Notes: generated by a model not told the origin, from the sequence alone. A stretch of 44,179 nt of DNA from Gelidibacter pelagius (GCF_017581925.1 NZ_JAGEVG010000028.1:1-44179); one strand, 5' to 3'; counted from the first letter of the stretch, positions 1-7,849 are shown. Numbers and translations: made by a program.

Positions 1-24
1 TGAGATTTAATACACATGCAAAAA

Positions 25-90
25 TGGCACAGTTTGAACCGAAATGCCTGGCACTCTGATACCGAAATCAGTGGCACAAATCGAACCGAA
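25..90. repeat. Three tandem 23-24 nt repeats, possible IS21-type element end
   Basis: Three imperfect tandem units share TGGCAC, 6-7 nt, then ACCGAA. TGGCAC begins at 25, 49 and 72, and ACCGAA begins at 38, 61 and 85. Multiple short direct repeats near the termini are typical of IS21-family elements, where the transposase binds them. The TGA at 1-3 could be the stop of an element gene lying outside the window, but no IstA or IstB coding sequence is visible here. The unit abuts a dispersed intergenic repeat at about 95. The IS21 assignment is an inference from the repeat layout. Confidence 0.4.
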
Positions 91-94
91 GTAA

Positions 95-179
95 CCTAAA
101 CTTTCCTATAAGTAGAACTACGTATTTTTAAAGCCAGGCCATAGGTGAGCACGAGCGGGATGCTCGCGATAGCAGGGGT
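95..179. repeat. Composite intergenic repeat, copy A (with GC-rich palindrome)
   Basis: Two modules are present. The first, at about 95-128, has an AAACTTTCC core and TAGAACTACGTA and matches parts of the copies near 3240 and 5840. The second, at 147-179, is a GC-rich palindromic unit beginning GAGCACGAGCGGG that is also found at 1447-1480 and 3319-3352. The palindromic module forms the end of the adjoining truncated SRPBCC reading frame. The layout resembles REP-type elements mobilised by RAYT transposases, one of which lies nearby. Confidence 0.7.
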
Positions 180-409
180 TTCTGGATCCCATAGAAAGAG
201 ATAGAATGATCGTTTTCAATTTTGATTTCCTTTATAGGATAATAATCATCAAATTCAGAAAATTTCCATATAACTTCTTTACCCGATTCCAATCTTCCAT
301 TACTTTCTGAGATAAAGTACTTGGTCATTATCTCCGGGTTTATAATTCCTTCGAAAACCTCTTTGACGGGTTTTTGAATTTGAATTACTGCATTAGATTC
401 TAATGTCAT
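128..409 (-). pseudogene. Truncated SRPBCC/AHSA1-type protein, 3' end replaced by repeat
   Basis: The 93-residue frame starts like an AHSA1-type START/SRPBCC protein. A beta strand (residues 5-12) is followed by the helix motif PVKEVFEGIINPEIMTKYF, then the strand region around GKEVIWKFSEF. Family members usually have about 140-160 residues and finish with a long C-terminal helix that lines the ligand pocket. Here homology stops near residue 76, and the last 16 or so codons (KPLLSRASRSCSPMAWL) are read from the palindromic repeat at 147-179. The gene therefore looks broken by repeat insertion or rearrangement. A short functional variant cannot be excluded but would lack the pocket-closing helix. 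Confidence 0.65.
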
Positions 410-512
410 TTTTTAAAATTAAATTATTACCTGAATTTTTCTAATATGCTATTGAAAACACTTGAAGGTTACGATACCTTGAAGCCCTCTGCCGAAGGAT
501 TGGTGAAACTAG

Positions 513-1274
513 TTACATGTCGCCTTCCATAGCGGCAATCAATTCATCCGTGATTTCTAGGTTGTGATACACCTTTTGCACATCATCATCGTCTTCAAAC
601 TGTTCTTCCAAATCTAAAATTTTCTTTGCATCGTCTATTGAGAGTGCAACAGTATTCATAGGAATGCGGTCTAAAGAGGAGTTAACCACCTCAATATTCA
701 TTTGTTCCAATGCTTGTGACATTTTACCAAAGTTGGTGAAATCGGCATAGATGGTTAAAAACCCTTCCTCCAATTCGAGATTCTCTGCGCCGTAATCGAT
801 GAGTTCCAATTCCAGTTCTTCCAAGGGCATTGGGATTGATTCTTTTTCTATAGTAAAGACGCTTTTTCTTTCAAACATGAATTCCACAGAACCATTCACT
901 CCAAGGCTTCCCTCGTTTTTAGAAAAAATGGCTCGGATATTTGCTACTGTACGATTGGTATTGTTGGTAGTGCATTCCACAAAGAATGCTATTCCGTTAG
1001 GCCCATAGCCTTCAAAAGATACTTCTTCATAATGCTCTGCATCGGCACCACTGGCTTTTTTAAGTGCGCGTTCAATGGTATCTTTGGGCATATTGACCCC
1101 TCTAGCATTCGCAATGGCATTACGCAATGCGGGATTGGCTTCTGGATCGGCACTAGCTCCTTCTTTTACAGAAACATAAATCTCTTTAATTGCACGTGAG
1201 AATTCTTTTGCACGTTTTTTGTCCTGCGCTCCTTTCCTACGTTTGATATTTGACCATTTACTATGTCCAGCCAC
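513..1274 (-). CDS. yebC: YebC/PmpR family DNA-binding regulatory protein
   Basis: The protein belongs to the YebC/TACO1 family. Some members are transcription regulators, and recent work links the family to translation of proline-rich stretches. The family start M/V-AGHSKW is present. I place the start at GTG 1272-1274, giving 253 residues, close to the usual 240-250. An upstream ATG would add 28 residues that do not resemble the family. Conserved blocks include NIKRRKGAQDKKR near the N terminus, GVNMPKDTIERALKKA, and YGPNGIAFFVECTTNNTNRT in the middle. The C-terminal domain ends in an acidic stretch (EQFEDDDDVQKVYHN) typical of the family. A TATCTTTG box at 1297-1304 lies just upstream. The gene is monocistronic and is the only clear housekeeping gene in this repeat-rich stretch. 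Confidence 0.93.
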   Translation of the reverse strand: MAGHSKWSNIKRRKGAQDKKRAKEFSRAIKEIYVSVKEGASADPEANPALRNAIANARGVNMPKDTIERALKKASGADAEHYEEVSFEGYGPNGIAFFVECTTNNTNRTVANIRAIFSKNEGSLGVNGSVEFMFERKSVFTIEKESIPMPLEELELELIDYGAENLELEEGFLTIYADFTNFGKMSQALEQMNIEVVNSSLDRIPMNTVALSIDDAKKILDLEEQFEDDDDVQKVYHNLEITDELIAAMEGDM

Positions 1275-1296
1275 AACTTTATTTTTTAATTCCCAA

Positions 1297-1304
1297 CAAA
1301 GATA
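1297..1304 (-). promoter_or_regulatory. Bacteroidetes-type -7 box for yebC
   Basis: Read on the minus strand this is TATCTTTG, a perfect match to the Bacteroidetes -7 consensus TAnnTTTG. It lies 22 bases upstream of the chosen GTG start, so the leader would be about 15 nt. It falls inside the 28-codon N-terminal extension, which argues against the longer start. No convincing -33 TTG is visible. Confidence 0.5.
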
Positions 1305-1410
1305 ATTATTGTTTGTCAGGGGGAAAAGAGAGATGTTTGAGAATTGAAATGTCAACATAGAGATGTATGTTCCTTTCTTCTATCCATTCTGCATTAATGT
1401 TTTCAACTTC

Positions 1411-1480
1411 CAATCTACCACCTTCCACTTAAGTGAAGTTGTTGATGAGCACGAGCGGGTCGCTCGCGCCAGAGAGGGTC
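1411..1480. repeat. Composite intergenic repeat, copy B
   Basis: CCAATCTACCACCTTCC at about 1410-1426 matches the start of copies C and D. The middle module with the CTACGTA core is missing here. The palindromic module follows at 1447-1480 (GAGCACGAGCGGG, then CGCTCGCGCC). The internally deleted layout shows that the modules are separable. Confidence 0.7.
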
Positions 1481-1677
1481 GTACCTACCACTCGAATGCT
1501 TAGTTATTGAAGCTAGTGTTTTTCAGATTACTTTTTTCTTTATATCAATTAAATAAGGAACTATAATATTGCTAACACCCTGCGTTCTTGGCATTACAGA
1601 AGATAGCCAAGATAAAAAGTCAAATAGAATTTTATCAGATAATAATGCAGTCCAACCTTTCATACGTTTTTCACTGC

Positions 1678-1701
1678 TGGCTCTCGTTTGTAACGAGTGC
1701 C
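1678..1701 (-). repeat. REP palindrome, inverted copy upstream of the transposase
   Basis: The reverse complement carries the stem CTCGTT-ACA-AACGAG within GGCACTCG. It is the same unit as the four copies downstream of the transposase, but in opposite orientation. It ends 44 bases before the transposase ATG. The flanking inverted arrangement is what is expected of a RAYT gene between its REP substrates. Confidence 0.75.
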
Positions 1702-1745
1702 CCACAAAGCACTTTTTCAATGCAAACAAGTTGTATATTAGATAC

Positions 1746-2303
1746 ATGAGTAGAAAATATAAATTCCATAACAAAGCAGGTCTCTATTTTGTGTCATTTG
1801 CTACCGTTTATTGGTTAGATATATTCACAAGGCAGGTCTATTTTAACGTATTGGCAAACAGTGTGACTTATTGTAGGGCACATAAGGACATGCAACTTTA
1901 CGCTTATTGTTTTATGCCAAACCATGTGCATATGGTATTCCGATCATCCAATGAACGACCTATGGAATTATTGAGAGACTTTAAAAAATATACGTCTAAA
2001 AAGCTTGTTGAAACTATAGCCAATAATTCCCAAGAAAGTCGAAAAGAATGGTTATTATGGCTATTGGAGCGTGCAGGAAAGAAATCAAGTAATGTTTCTC
2101 AGTATCAGCTTTGGCAACATCATAACCAGCCTATCGAGCTTTGGACTGACAAAGTCATAAAGCAAAAGATCAATTACATTCACAATAATCCGGTCGTCGT
2201 CGGTTTGGTAACGGATCCGATACATTATAAATACTCAAGCGCAAGGAATTATCAGGATGATCATAGCGTACTTGAAATTGATGATCCTGGGTTTATGGGT
2301 TAA
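1746..2303 (+). CDS. REP-associated tyrosine transposase (RAYT, IS200/IS605-like Y1 family)
   Basis: This 185-residue protein is a HUH/Y1 single-strand transposase of the RAYT group, which nicks and mobilises REP palindromes rather than a full insertion sequence. The metal-binding motif HVH sits in CFMPNHVHMVF (about residues 53-63). The likely catalytic tyrosine is in DFKKYTSKKLVE (about residue 81). The C-terminal block YIHNNPVVVGLV plus YKYSSARNY is typical of the family. I start it at ATG 1746, because the open frame further upstream reads through a REP copy. Cognate REPs lie on both sides: one inverted copy at 1678-1701 and four at 2348-2595. The reading frame is intact, so the enzyme may be active. 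Confidence 0.92.
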   Translation: MSRKYKFHNKAGLYFVSFATVYWLDIFTRQVYFNVLANSVTYCRAHKDMQLYAYCFMPNHVHMVFRSSNERPMELLRDFKKYTSKKLVETIANNSQESRKEWLLWLLERAGKKSSNVSQYQLWQHHNQPIELWTDKVIKQKINYIHNNPVVVGLVTDPIHYKYSSARNYQDDHSVLEIDDPGFMG

Positions 2304-2595
2304 GATTAGGATTTAGTGTGGATAAGCTTCTCAGAAATATAGGCTATGGCACTCGTTGCAAACGAGCGCCAACGGGGTTAAAGAGGTTTAGGTCAGGGCT
2401 TATTAGGGTATGATATTGTTGGGATGGGGCTATGGCACTCGTTGCAAACGAGCGCCAACGGGGTTTATGGGTTAAGATTAGGATTTAGTGTGGATAAGCT
2501 TGTCAGAAATATAGGCTGTGGCACTCGTTGCAAAGGAGCGCCAACGGGGTGAAATATAGTCTATGACACTCGTTGCAAACGAGCTTCAACGGGGG
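2289..2595 (+). repeat. REP array downstream of RAYT, with 90-nt direct duplication
   Basis: Four REP copies begin at 2348, 2434, 2520 and 2565. Each has the stem CTCGTT-GCA-AACGAG followed by GCGCCAACGGGG or a close variant. The third copy has a mutated right arm (AAGGAG) and the fourth reads GCTTCAACGGGG. In addition, 2289-2378 and 2461-2550 are a 90-nt direct repeat with only a few mismatches. It starts inside the last codons of the transposase and includes one REP, so the gene's 3' tip was copied with the palindrome. Spacing is irregular, which excludes a CRISPR array. Confidence 0.85.
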
Positions 2596-2626
2596 AGATG
2601 GAACGTCAGCGATAAAATGTATTTCT

Positions 2627-3172
2627 TTATAGAATTTTTATTTTCAATGATTCAAACATCAATGAAATCGCATCTTTAGCATCTTTCTTAAGAATTGATT
2701 CTGTGTTTTTATTCTTAAGGATACTTCTCGAGAACAAATTGTCTTTATCCATAACATTTCTCAAGTGTACAAATGGATTTCTTTTTAGTCTTAGCTCATT
2801 TACTTTATCTAAAAAATAATCAGGAATTGCCGACTTTCCTTTAAAATTCTTAAGAATATTATTAAGAGTGTCTTTTGATTCTGCTTCAAAACCTTTAATA
2901 TGTAGCAATTCTTGAAATCTACGCTCTATGAAAGATAATGCTAAAATGACTACTGAAATATCCTCTGCATTTATAAAGCAACTTTGAACCTCCTTAAAAA
3001 TCCGATATGATTCATCACTCCCAAACATGATATTATTATATTCAGGAAAGTATTTGTAAAAGTATCTAAGTCGACGAAGTCTTTCATCAAAAGTTGCCTT
3101 ATCAAACTCATATAGCTCTTTTTCAAATGAATCACGATTATCAACACTATTTCCAAATAAATCCTCTTGCAT
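2627..3172 (-). CDS. HEPN-like protein, candidate RNase or antitoxin partner
   Basis: I do not recognise a named family for this 181-residue, all-helical protein. Residues 131-136 read RNPFVH, which fits the HEPN RNase signature R-[NDH]-x3-H exactly. It follows a helix with LDKVNELRLK, as in DUF4145/Abi-type HEPN domains. An earlier helix carries an IERRFQELL motif (about 82-90), often seen in the first helix of HEPN folds. Base composition is clearly more AT-rich than the ars genes. It lies downstream of, and on the same strand as, the AAA_13 ATPase, 273 bases away with a composite repeat between. An RNA-cutting effector or a regulator of the neighbour is plausible. The HEPN call rests on one motif and predicted helices only. 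Confidence 0.55.
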   Translation of the reverse strand: MQEDLFGNSVDNRDSFEKELYEFDKATFDERLRRLRYFYKYFPEYNNIMFGSDESYRIFKEVQSCFINAEDISVVILALSFIERRFQELLHIKGFEAESKDTLNNILKNFKGKSAIPDYFLDKVNELRLKRNPFVHLRNVMDKDNLFSRSILKNKNTESILKKDAKDAISLMFESLKIKIL

Positions 3173-3225
3173 TTAGTTCGTTTTTTAATGTCACACAATA
3201 TAGTAATATACACTCCCCATCTTGG

Positions 3226-3352
3226 CCCCAATCTACTACCTTTCCTTAAACTTTCCAATAGATGGAACGACGTGTTTTTTAGGCTATCCCCTGGGTTATA
3301 ATGGTCGTTAGGGTTGGTGAGCACAAGCGGGACTCTCGCGGCAGCGAGGGGT
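3226..3352. repeat. Composite intergenic repeat, copy C (most complete)
   Basis: All modules are present: CCCCAATCTACTACCTTTCC at 3226-3245, TTAAACTTTCCAATAG at 3246-3261, and the GC-rich palindromic unit GAGCACAAGCGGG at 3319-3352. It separates the HEPN-like gene from the AAA_13 gene and may interrupt their cotranscription. Confidence 0.75.
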
Positions 3353-3445
3353 CAGACACACTTATTGACAAGCTTTGGATTGAGCTTTAGCTCTAAGCGG
3401 CTTGGCAGTGTGGGGCTGTATGTAAAAGCTTAACGTTTTATAACT

Positions 3446-5590
3446 TTATTGTGGTTTCATATTATCAAAATGTAACTTGTCTTTATCTTCAATAAGTCTC
3501 ATCAAATATTTTGCAGATTGATGAATTTCATAGGGATTCATAGAACCATTTATCGAATGAGAAAGAATATTGCAAACTTTAATTAACAGACCGAGTTTTG
3601 TTTTTTGATTGTTACTTGTAATACCGAAATGACATTCAATTTGCTTTTGAAGATTACTTGTAAAGTTCAAATCTCTTCCAATTTTAAATCCATACCATTC
3701 TTCAAAAATTCTTCGCATTACATTAGGATAGTGATAAATTTGGCATTCTGTCTTTAAATCTTCATCGCTTTTTCTTGAAAATTCATAAATTTCTTTAAAC
3801 AAATAGTTATATGGTTTTTCTCTACTCGACAATTTGGTTAATGTACTTACTCCATTATTTTTTCTTATTTCTAAAGTTGTAAAAGTTTGATTGTTCTCCT
3901 TACCATATGATAAATTACAGTAATCGTCCCAAGAATGGGTCATAACGAATATCTGTTGATTTTGAAGTTCCAAAAGGTTCTTCATAAGTTCTAAAATGTA
4001 AAACTTATTTGAATCATCCATACTTGAAATTGGGTCGTCTACTATAATAAGTTCAATTACTGGTTTTATGTTCTGTTGTTTGTTATCAGCAAAAAGTTCA
4101 TAATAGAAAAACAATAATGCTAAAAGGTTTTTTTCCCCTTCGCTAATATCTCTAATTGTAAGTGTAGCATTTTCATTAGAGCTTTTGATAATGTAGTTTC
4201 GGTTATCTGTATCGAGAGAAACTTTAAGCGACATATTTATGTCATTCAGAATTTGAGAAACAAAATCAGCAAAATCTTTTGTAAGACTTTTTTGTTGCTT
4301 TAAATTTTGAATTTCTCGATGTTTCTTCTTGTTATTCTCTCGCTTTTCTTTAAGGTCAACTTCCTTGTCTTTAACCTCCTTTAGCTTATCTTTTATAGTG
4401 ACTGATTTTAGAATTTCCAAGCCAATTGCACCTTTTACTAATGTGGTCAGATTGTTTTTTTTCTTTCTTAACTCCGATAATTGTTCATTTTTAGTTTTTG
4501 AGATAGTTGATATTGATTCTTCTATCACTTTCGAGGTTTCTGCTAAAAGTTCAAAGCCGAAATCCTGTTGATTTTCAATGCTATCAATTTTAGTTTGACA
4601 CGAAGTTATAAGAGATTCAATAGTGCTTTTCATTTCTGAAATTGCAGAAAAATTCTGCTCTATCTCATTGCCAATATTGGTAGAATAGGTTTTGGATTCT
4701 TTCTCAATAATTTTGAGACTCTCTAAAAAGCTTTGAAGCTGTTCTCTGAGTTGCTTTAGTTTATCGGTTGCTTTATGACGTTTGTTTTTCTTGTATTCGG
4801 CTATTTTAGACTTGACATCTAAAAAATCTAGCTTATTATCACAGAATTTGCAGTTGTCGCCCTCTTTGTGAAGTTTCAAACCTGATTCAATCCATTGAAC
4901 AACTTCAAATTCTGGGATTGAAATATCTTCTCCAAATTCTTCTTTGAATATTACTTTTACCTCTTCAATTAGAGGCGATTGAATTTTTAATAAGTTTAAC
5001 GGTTTTAAATTTTCATTTTGTTCAATTTGTTTTTCTATTGCATTGTCGCCATTTATCTTTATCAATTTTTCGTCATCTGCTTCAATTTTCTTAGCATCCT
5101 GAAAATCCTTTTTGTAAAGTTCAATAACTCGCTCAACAGATTCATCTTTGGACTTTCTTTGAATATTAGCTTCGCCCTTTCGTCTATCGTGAATTTTGTC
5201 TATTTCAGTTCTAATTTCTTTGCGTAACTTGGTGATAACCGTATCAAGTTTTCCAATTTCATCTTCTTTGATTATTAACTTTTCAAGTTCTTTAATCTTG
5301 ATTTCTATATCAACACCACCTTTACCAAAACTTGCTTCAACTCCTTTAATTTTACCATCCGAATTTTCAAGTAATAGTGAATTTGAAATGTAATCTCTAT
5401 CGAAAATTCTAAGATTCTCTGGCTTCTTGGTTGTGTATTTTAGAAATTCATCCTTAATGCCAATGGCAATAGAACTTTTTCCTTTTCCATTGTAACCAAA
5501 TAAAATGTTTTTGGCACGAAAAAGTAAATCATTAGGATTTGTGTAACCAATAAAAGACTTGTGAGTGAAGTTGTTAAGCTTGGTTATCAT
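3446..5590 (-). CDS. AAA_13 family ATPase, RloC/PrrC-like anticodon-nuclease relative
   Basis: This 714-residue SMC/ABC-like ATPase has the AAA_13 layout. Walker A is GYNGKGKSS (32-40). Coiled coils surround a zinc-hook-like CKFC (C247, C250), as in RloC. The ABC signature is ISEGEKNLLAL (482-492), Walker B lies in VIELIIVDDP (511-520), and an H-loop histidine follows in VMTH (H552). The C-terminal region contains R626-x3-E630 and NILSH with H678, which resembles the Arg-Glu-His catalytic set of PrrC/RloC anticodon nucleases; the Glu-to-His spacing (48) is wider than PrrC's. In that family the ATPase holds a tRNA nuclease in check until phage infection or DNA damage. The gene is AT-rich, flanked by dispersed repeats and next to a HEPN-like gene. 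Nuclease activity is inferred. Confidence 0.8.
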   Translation of the reverse strand: MITKLNNFTHKSFIGYTNPNDLLFRAKNILFGYNGKGKSSIAIGIKDEFLKYTTKKPENLRIFDRDYISNSLLLENSDGKIKGVEASFGKGGVDIEIKIKELEKLIIKEDEIGKLDTVITKLRKEIRTEIDKIHDRRKGEANIQRKSKDESVERVIELYKKDFQDAKKIEADDEKLIKINGDNAIEKQIEQNENLKPLNLLKIQSPLIEEVKVIFKEEFGEDISIPEFEVVQWIESGLKLHKEGDNCKFCDNKLDFLDVKSKIAEYKKNKRHKATDKLKQLREQLQSFLESLKIIEKESKTYSTNIGNEIEQNFSAISEMKSTIESLITSCQTKIDSIENQQDFGFELLAETSKVIEESISTISKTKNEQLSELRKKKNNLTTLVKGAIGLEILKSVTIKDKLKEVKDKEVDLKEKRENNKKKHREIQNLKQQKSLTKDFADFVSQILNDINMSLKVSLDTDNRNYIIKSSNENATLTIRDISEGEKNLLALLFFYYELFADNKQQNIKPVIELIIVDDPISSMDDSNKFYILELMKNLLELQNQQIFVMTHSWDDYCNLSYGKENNQTFTTLEIRKNNGVSTLTKLSSREKPYNYLFKEIYEFSRKSDEDLKTECQIYHYPNVMRRIFEEWYGFKIGRDLNFTSNLQKQIECHFGITSNNQKTKLGLLIKVCNILSHSINGSMNPYEIHQSAKYLMRLIEDKDKLHFDNMKPQ

Positions 5591-5656
5591 TTTTATAATT
5601 TATTTTGTTTATTGTTTGTCAGAGCGGTGGTAAAAAGTAGCTCTTTTGGTTTTTTG

Positions 5657-5796
5657 CTTTGTGTCGACAAAATCTAATGTGCTATTTGTGCGATTGGCTA
5701 TTTTTCGCATGGCATGGAACTTACATTTGCAAGTACAAAGAGTAATCATATCTGCCCTTTTTGCGCCAATAGAAGCCACTTTTGTTGTTTAACAAT
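5657..5796. other. Unexplained structured non-coding segment upstream of AAA_13
   Basis: No credible gene covers 5591-6040. Nested inverted repeats occur here: CTTTGT (5657-5662) with ACAAAG (5735-5740), TGCG (5689-5692) with CGCA (5706-5709), an imperfect palindrome around 5719-5734 (ACTTACATTTGCAAGT), and TTGTT/AACAA near 5783-5795. The fold could be a non-coding RNA, a recombination site or part of the composite repeat that follows. I could not choose between these. Confidence 0.35.
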
Positions 5797-5814
5797 CTCG
5801 CTCCAAATTCTCAA

Positions 5815-5867
5815 CCCCAATCTACCACCTTTCCCCCAATTTTCCAATAAGTAGAACTACGTATATT
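5815..5867. repeat. Composite intergenic repeat, copy D (no palindrome module)
   Basis: CCCCAATCTACCACCTTTCC is followed by TTTTCCAATAAGTAGAACTACGTA, matching copies A and C. The GC-rich palindrome is absent. The rest of the gap, 5868-6040, shows nothing I can name. Confidence 0.65.
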
Positions 5868-6040
5868 TCACTCTCAAAACCCTGTTTTCCTTAGTTATCT
5901 CCCAAAATTCGATCACATTCCTCCCCAGAAACAGCATTTAAAGAACCCAAACCATTGTCAAACGCAAGCGGAGAAAGTTCTTTAAAAACATCCATAACCT
6001 TGCTACATTGGTAAATAAAGAAGACATCCCGAAATCAAGA

Positions 6041-7084
6041 TCACTTTTTAAAATACGCTTTGATCTCCCTCGCAGTATCCCGCGCCGTTTTCCCTACGCC
6101 GTAGATGGTGCCAGAGGCAAAGCCGGTCCAATAGCCATAGCCCACCAACCAAAGCCGAGGTTCTTTCAGGGAACGGGTGCCTTTGGTGCCGATGCGATGG
6201 TCTTCCACCACATCCAAAGTTTTCAAATGTTTGAGGTTGGGTTTAAAACCGGTGCACCAGATCACGGCGTCAAAAGCTTCCTTCTTGCCATTGTCCCAAA
6301 CCACCCCGTCTTTATAAAACGAGGCAAAGGGTCTGACCGCGTGGTAAACATCTCGCTCTATACCATCGACCACACTTTCTACAAGGACGATGTCACTTAA
6401 GGACACCCGCCGATTAAAGGAGTCGGTGGTCTCGTCAAAAAAACTGGCATTGGCTTGATGAAACAGGTAGCGGCCGTCGATATCTTCGGGGAGAAACCGC
6501 GGGGGATCCAAAGTGACCCAGGTCGTGTCCGCCACTTTTGAAACTTCCGCAAGGATCTGGGCGCCGGAGTTCCCGCCGCCTATGACCATGACTTTTTGAT
6601 CTCTAAAAGCGTCGGCATTCCGATAGTCGGCCGTATGTAGTTGCACACCTTGGTAGGCCTTCTGATTGGGGTAGTGGGGGAGGTACGGATTTTTAGCCGT
6701 TCCCGTAGCACTGACCACGGTCTTGGCATAGAGAGTTCCTTGATTGGTTTCCATCTTAAAAAGATCGGTTTGCTTGGTGACCTGTACGACTTTGGTATTT
6801 CTTTGCACCGGAAACTCATAACGTGCTTCGTAGGCTTTGAGATAGGCGATAAATTCATCCCTTAGCGGGTATTCGTGGTCTGTGTCTGGCATCTGCCACC
6901 CGGACAGGGAACTGTAATCGGTAGGAGAGAATAGTTTTAAGCTGTCCCAATAGTGCAACCAGGCACCACCAGATTCCTTTTGATCATCTAAAATTAGATA
7001 GTCCAAACCGCTTCGTCTTAAAAAGTACGCCACAGAAAGTCCTGCTTGTCCGCCGCCAATGATGATGAGATCGTAACTTTTCAC
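6041..7084 (-). CDS. arsO: ArsO-type FAD/NAD(P)-binding flavoprotein monooxygenase
   Basis: This 347-residue soluble flavoprotein belongs to the FMO-like group often found in arsenic operons and named ArsO. The FAD dinucleotide motif GGGQAG is at 10-15 and a second, NAD(P)H-binding motif GGGNSG at 169-174. The SATGT motif (about 125-129) links the two domains, and a C-terminal CTGF block follows. The start is 51 bases after the stop of the arsenate reductase gene, so they probably share a transcript. Its exact role in arsenic handling is not well established; it may oxidise an arsenic or thiol compound. GC content is visibly higher than in the AAA_13/HEPN islet upstream. The name relies on this neighbourhood, since similar FMOs occur elsewhere. 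Confidence 0.75.
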   Translation of the reverse strand: MKSYDLIIIGGGQAGLSVAYFLRRSGLDYLILDDQKESGGAWLHYWDSLKLFSPTDYSSLSGWQMPDTDHEYPLRDEFIAYLKAYEARYEFPVQRNTKVVQVTKQTDLFKMETNQGTLYAKTVVSATGTAKNPYLPHYPNQKAYQGVQLHTADYRNADAFRDQKVMVIGGGNSGAQILAEVSKVADTTWVTLDPPRFLPEDIDGRYLFHQANASFFDETTDSFNRRVSLSDIVLVESVVDGIERDVYHAVRPFASFYKDGVVWDNGKKEAFDAVIWCTGFKPNLKHLKTLDVVEDHRIGTKGTRSLKEPRLWLVGYGYWTGFASGTIYGVGKTARDTAREIKAYFKK

Positions 7085-7135
7085 TTTAGATATCGGTTTT
7101 ATAAATTATGGACGCGCTTCGGTTTTGGGATGCTC

Positions 7136-7756
7136 TCATGAGTTGCTGCCGATTTGTGAAAATACATAAAACAATTCGGTGGCAATCTGTAAACTTCGTT
7201 CCTGATATTTTTCGGCCTGTTGTGGCGTATCATCAAAGGCCTTCGGATCGGCATAGGTGATGGGGATGCGTGCCTCAGAACCGGGTACGAATGGGCAGGC
7301 TTCATTGGCCGAATCGCAGGTCATGATGGCGGCAAATTCAGAGGTTGGATTAAAATCGTCCTCCAAGCGTTTTGAAAAGCCGATAATGGGATGGGCGTTG
7401 GCTGCGTATTTGATGTTGTAGATGGGATTTTTGCCTTTGGAAAGCTTGTCGATCTGAAAACCAGACTTCCGCAAGGTCTCCGCCACCATGGGGAACAAAG
7501 CCGTGCTGTCTGTACCACCGGAATAGCAGTACACATTTTTCAACTTAAAATGATGGGCCATGGTCTGCGCCCAAACTTGCGATAAGTGGCTTCGTCGCGA
7601 ATTGTGGGTGCAGATAAAATGTAAGTTCACCACTTGATTCTGATCGACTTTCGCCTGAATATAGGCCACCAAAGGCTGTAAGAGGGTTGTGCGTGCGACT
7701 GTAATTGTTTCTGGCTTTAATTGGGCAATGAGGTGTTCTATTTTTGGAAATATCAT
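7136..7756 (-). CDS. arsC: Arsenate reductase, thioredoxin-coupled LMW-PTPase type
   Basis: The enzyme reduces arsenate to arsenite in the cytoplasm using an LMW-PTPase fold and a cysteine relay. The P-loop is C49-THNSR-R55 (CX5R) inside FICTHNSRRSHLSQ. The relay cysteines are C147 and C154, seven apart as in the Staphylococcus aureus enzyme (C82, C89), in TCDSANEACPF. The aspartate general acid is probably in YADP (about 168-171). At 206 residues it is longer than the classic 130-residue enzyme because of an N-terminal extension of about 40 residues, common in Bacteroidetes. No arsR, arsB or acr3 is in the window, so arsenite export must be encoded elsewhere or be absent. Confidence 0.88.
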   Translation of the reverse strand: MIFPKIEHLIAQLKPETITVARTTLLQPLVAYIQAKVDQNQVVNLHFICTHNSRRSHLSQVWAQTMAHHFKLKNVYCYSGGTDSTALFPMVAETLRKSGFQIDKLSKGKNPIYNIKYAANAHPIIGFSKRLEDDFNPTSEFAAIMTCDSANEACPFVPGSEARIPITYADPKAFDDTPQQAEKYQERSLQIATELFYVFSQIGSNS

Positions 7757-7849
7757 GATTGTGTCTTTTGTGATTGAACGCGCTCTTGATTTAGGGGAGC
7801 AGGTGAGGGTAAATCATTTTTGTAAAGTTAATATTGTTAATGCATGGGC

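Noticed and set aside
1275-1358. Extra 28 codons upstream of yebC.
   Set aside because: Sequence is unlike the family, holds a -7 promoter box, and VAGHSKW marks the true start.
1569-1745. N-terminal extension of the RAYT reading frame.
   Set aside because: It reads through a REP copy at 1678-1701 and has no family similarity; ATG 1746 fits.
2348-2595. CRISPR array.
   Set aside because: Only four palindromic copies with irregular spacing (86, 86, 45) next to a RAYT gene and no cas gene.
5657-5796. Retron ncRNA or integron attC site.
   Set aside because: No reverse transcriptase or integrase gene is nearby, and I found only one core-like box (GTTTAAC), not a pair.
6008-6400. Plus-strand 130-codon frame.
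   Set aside because: It is antisense to the 3' part of the ArsO gene and lacks any domain or ribosome signals.
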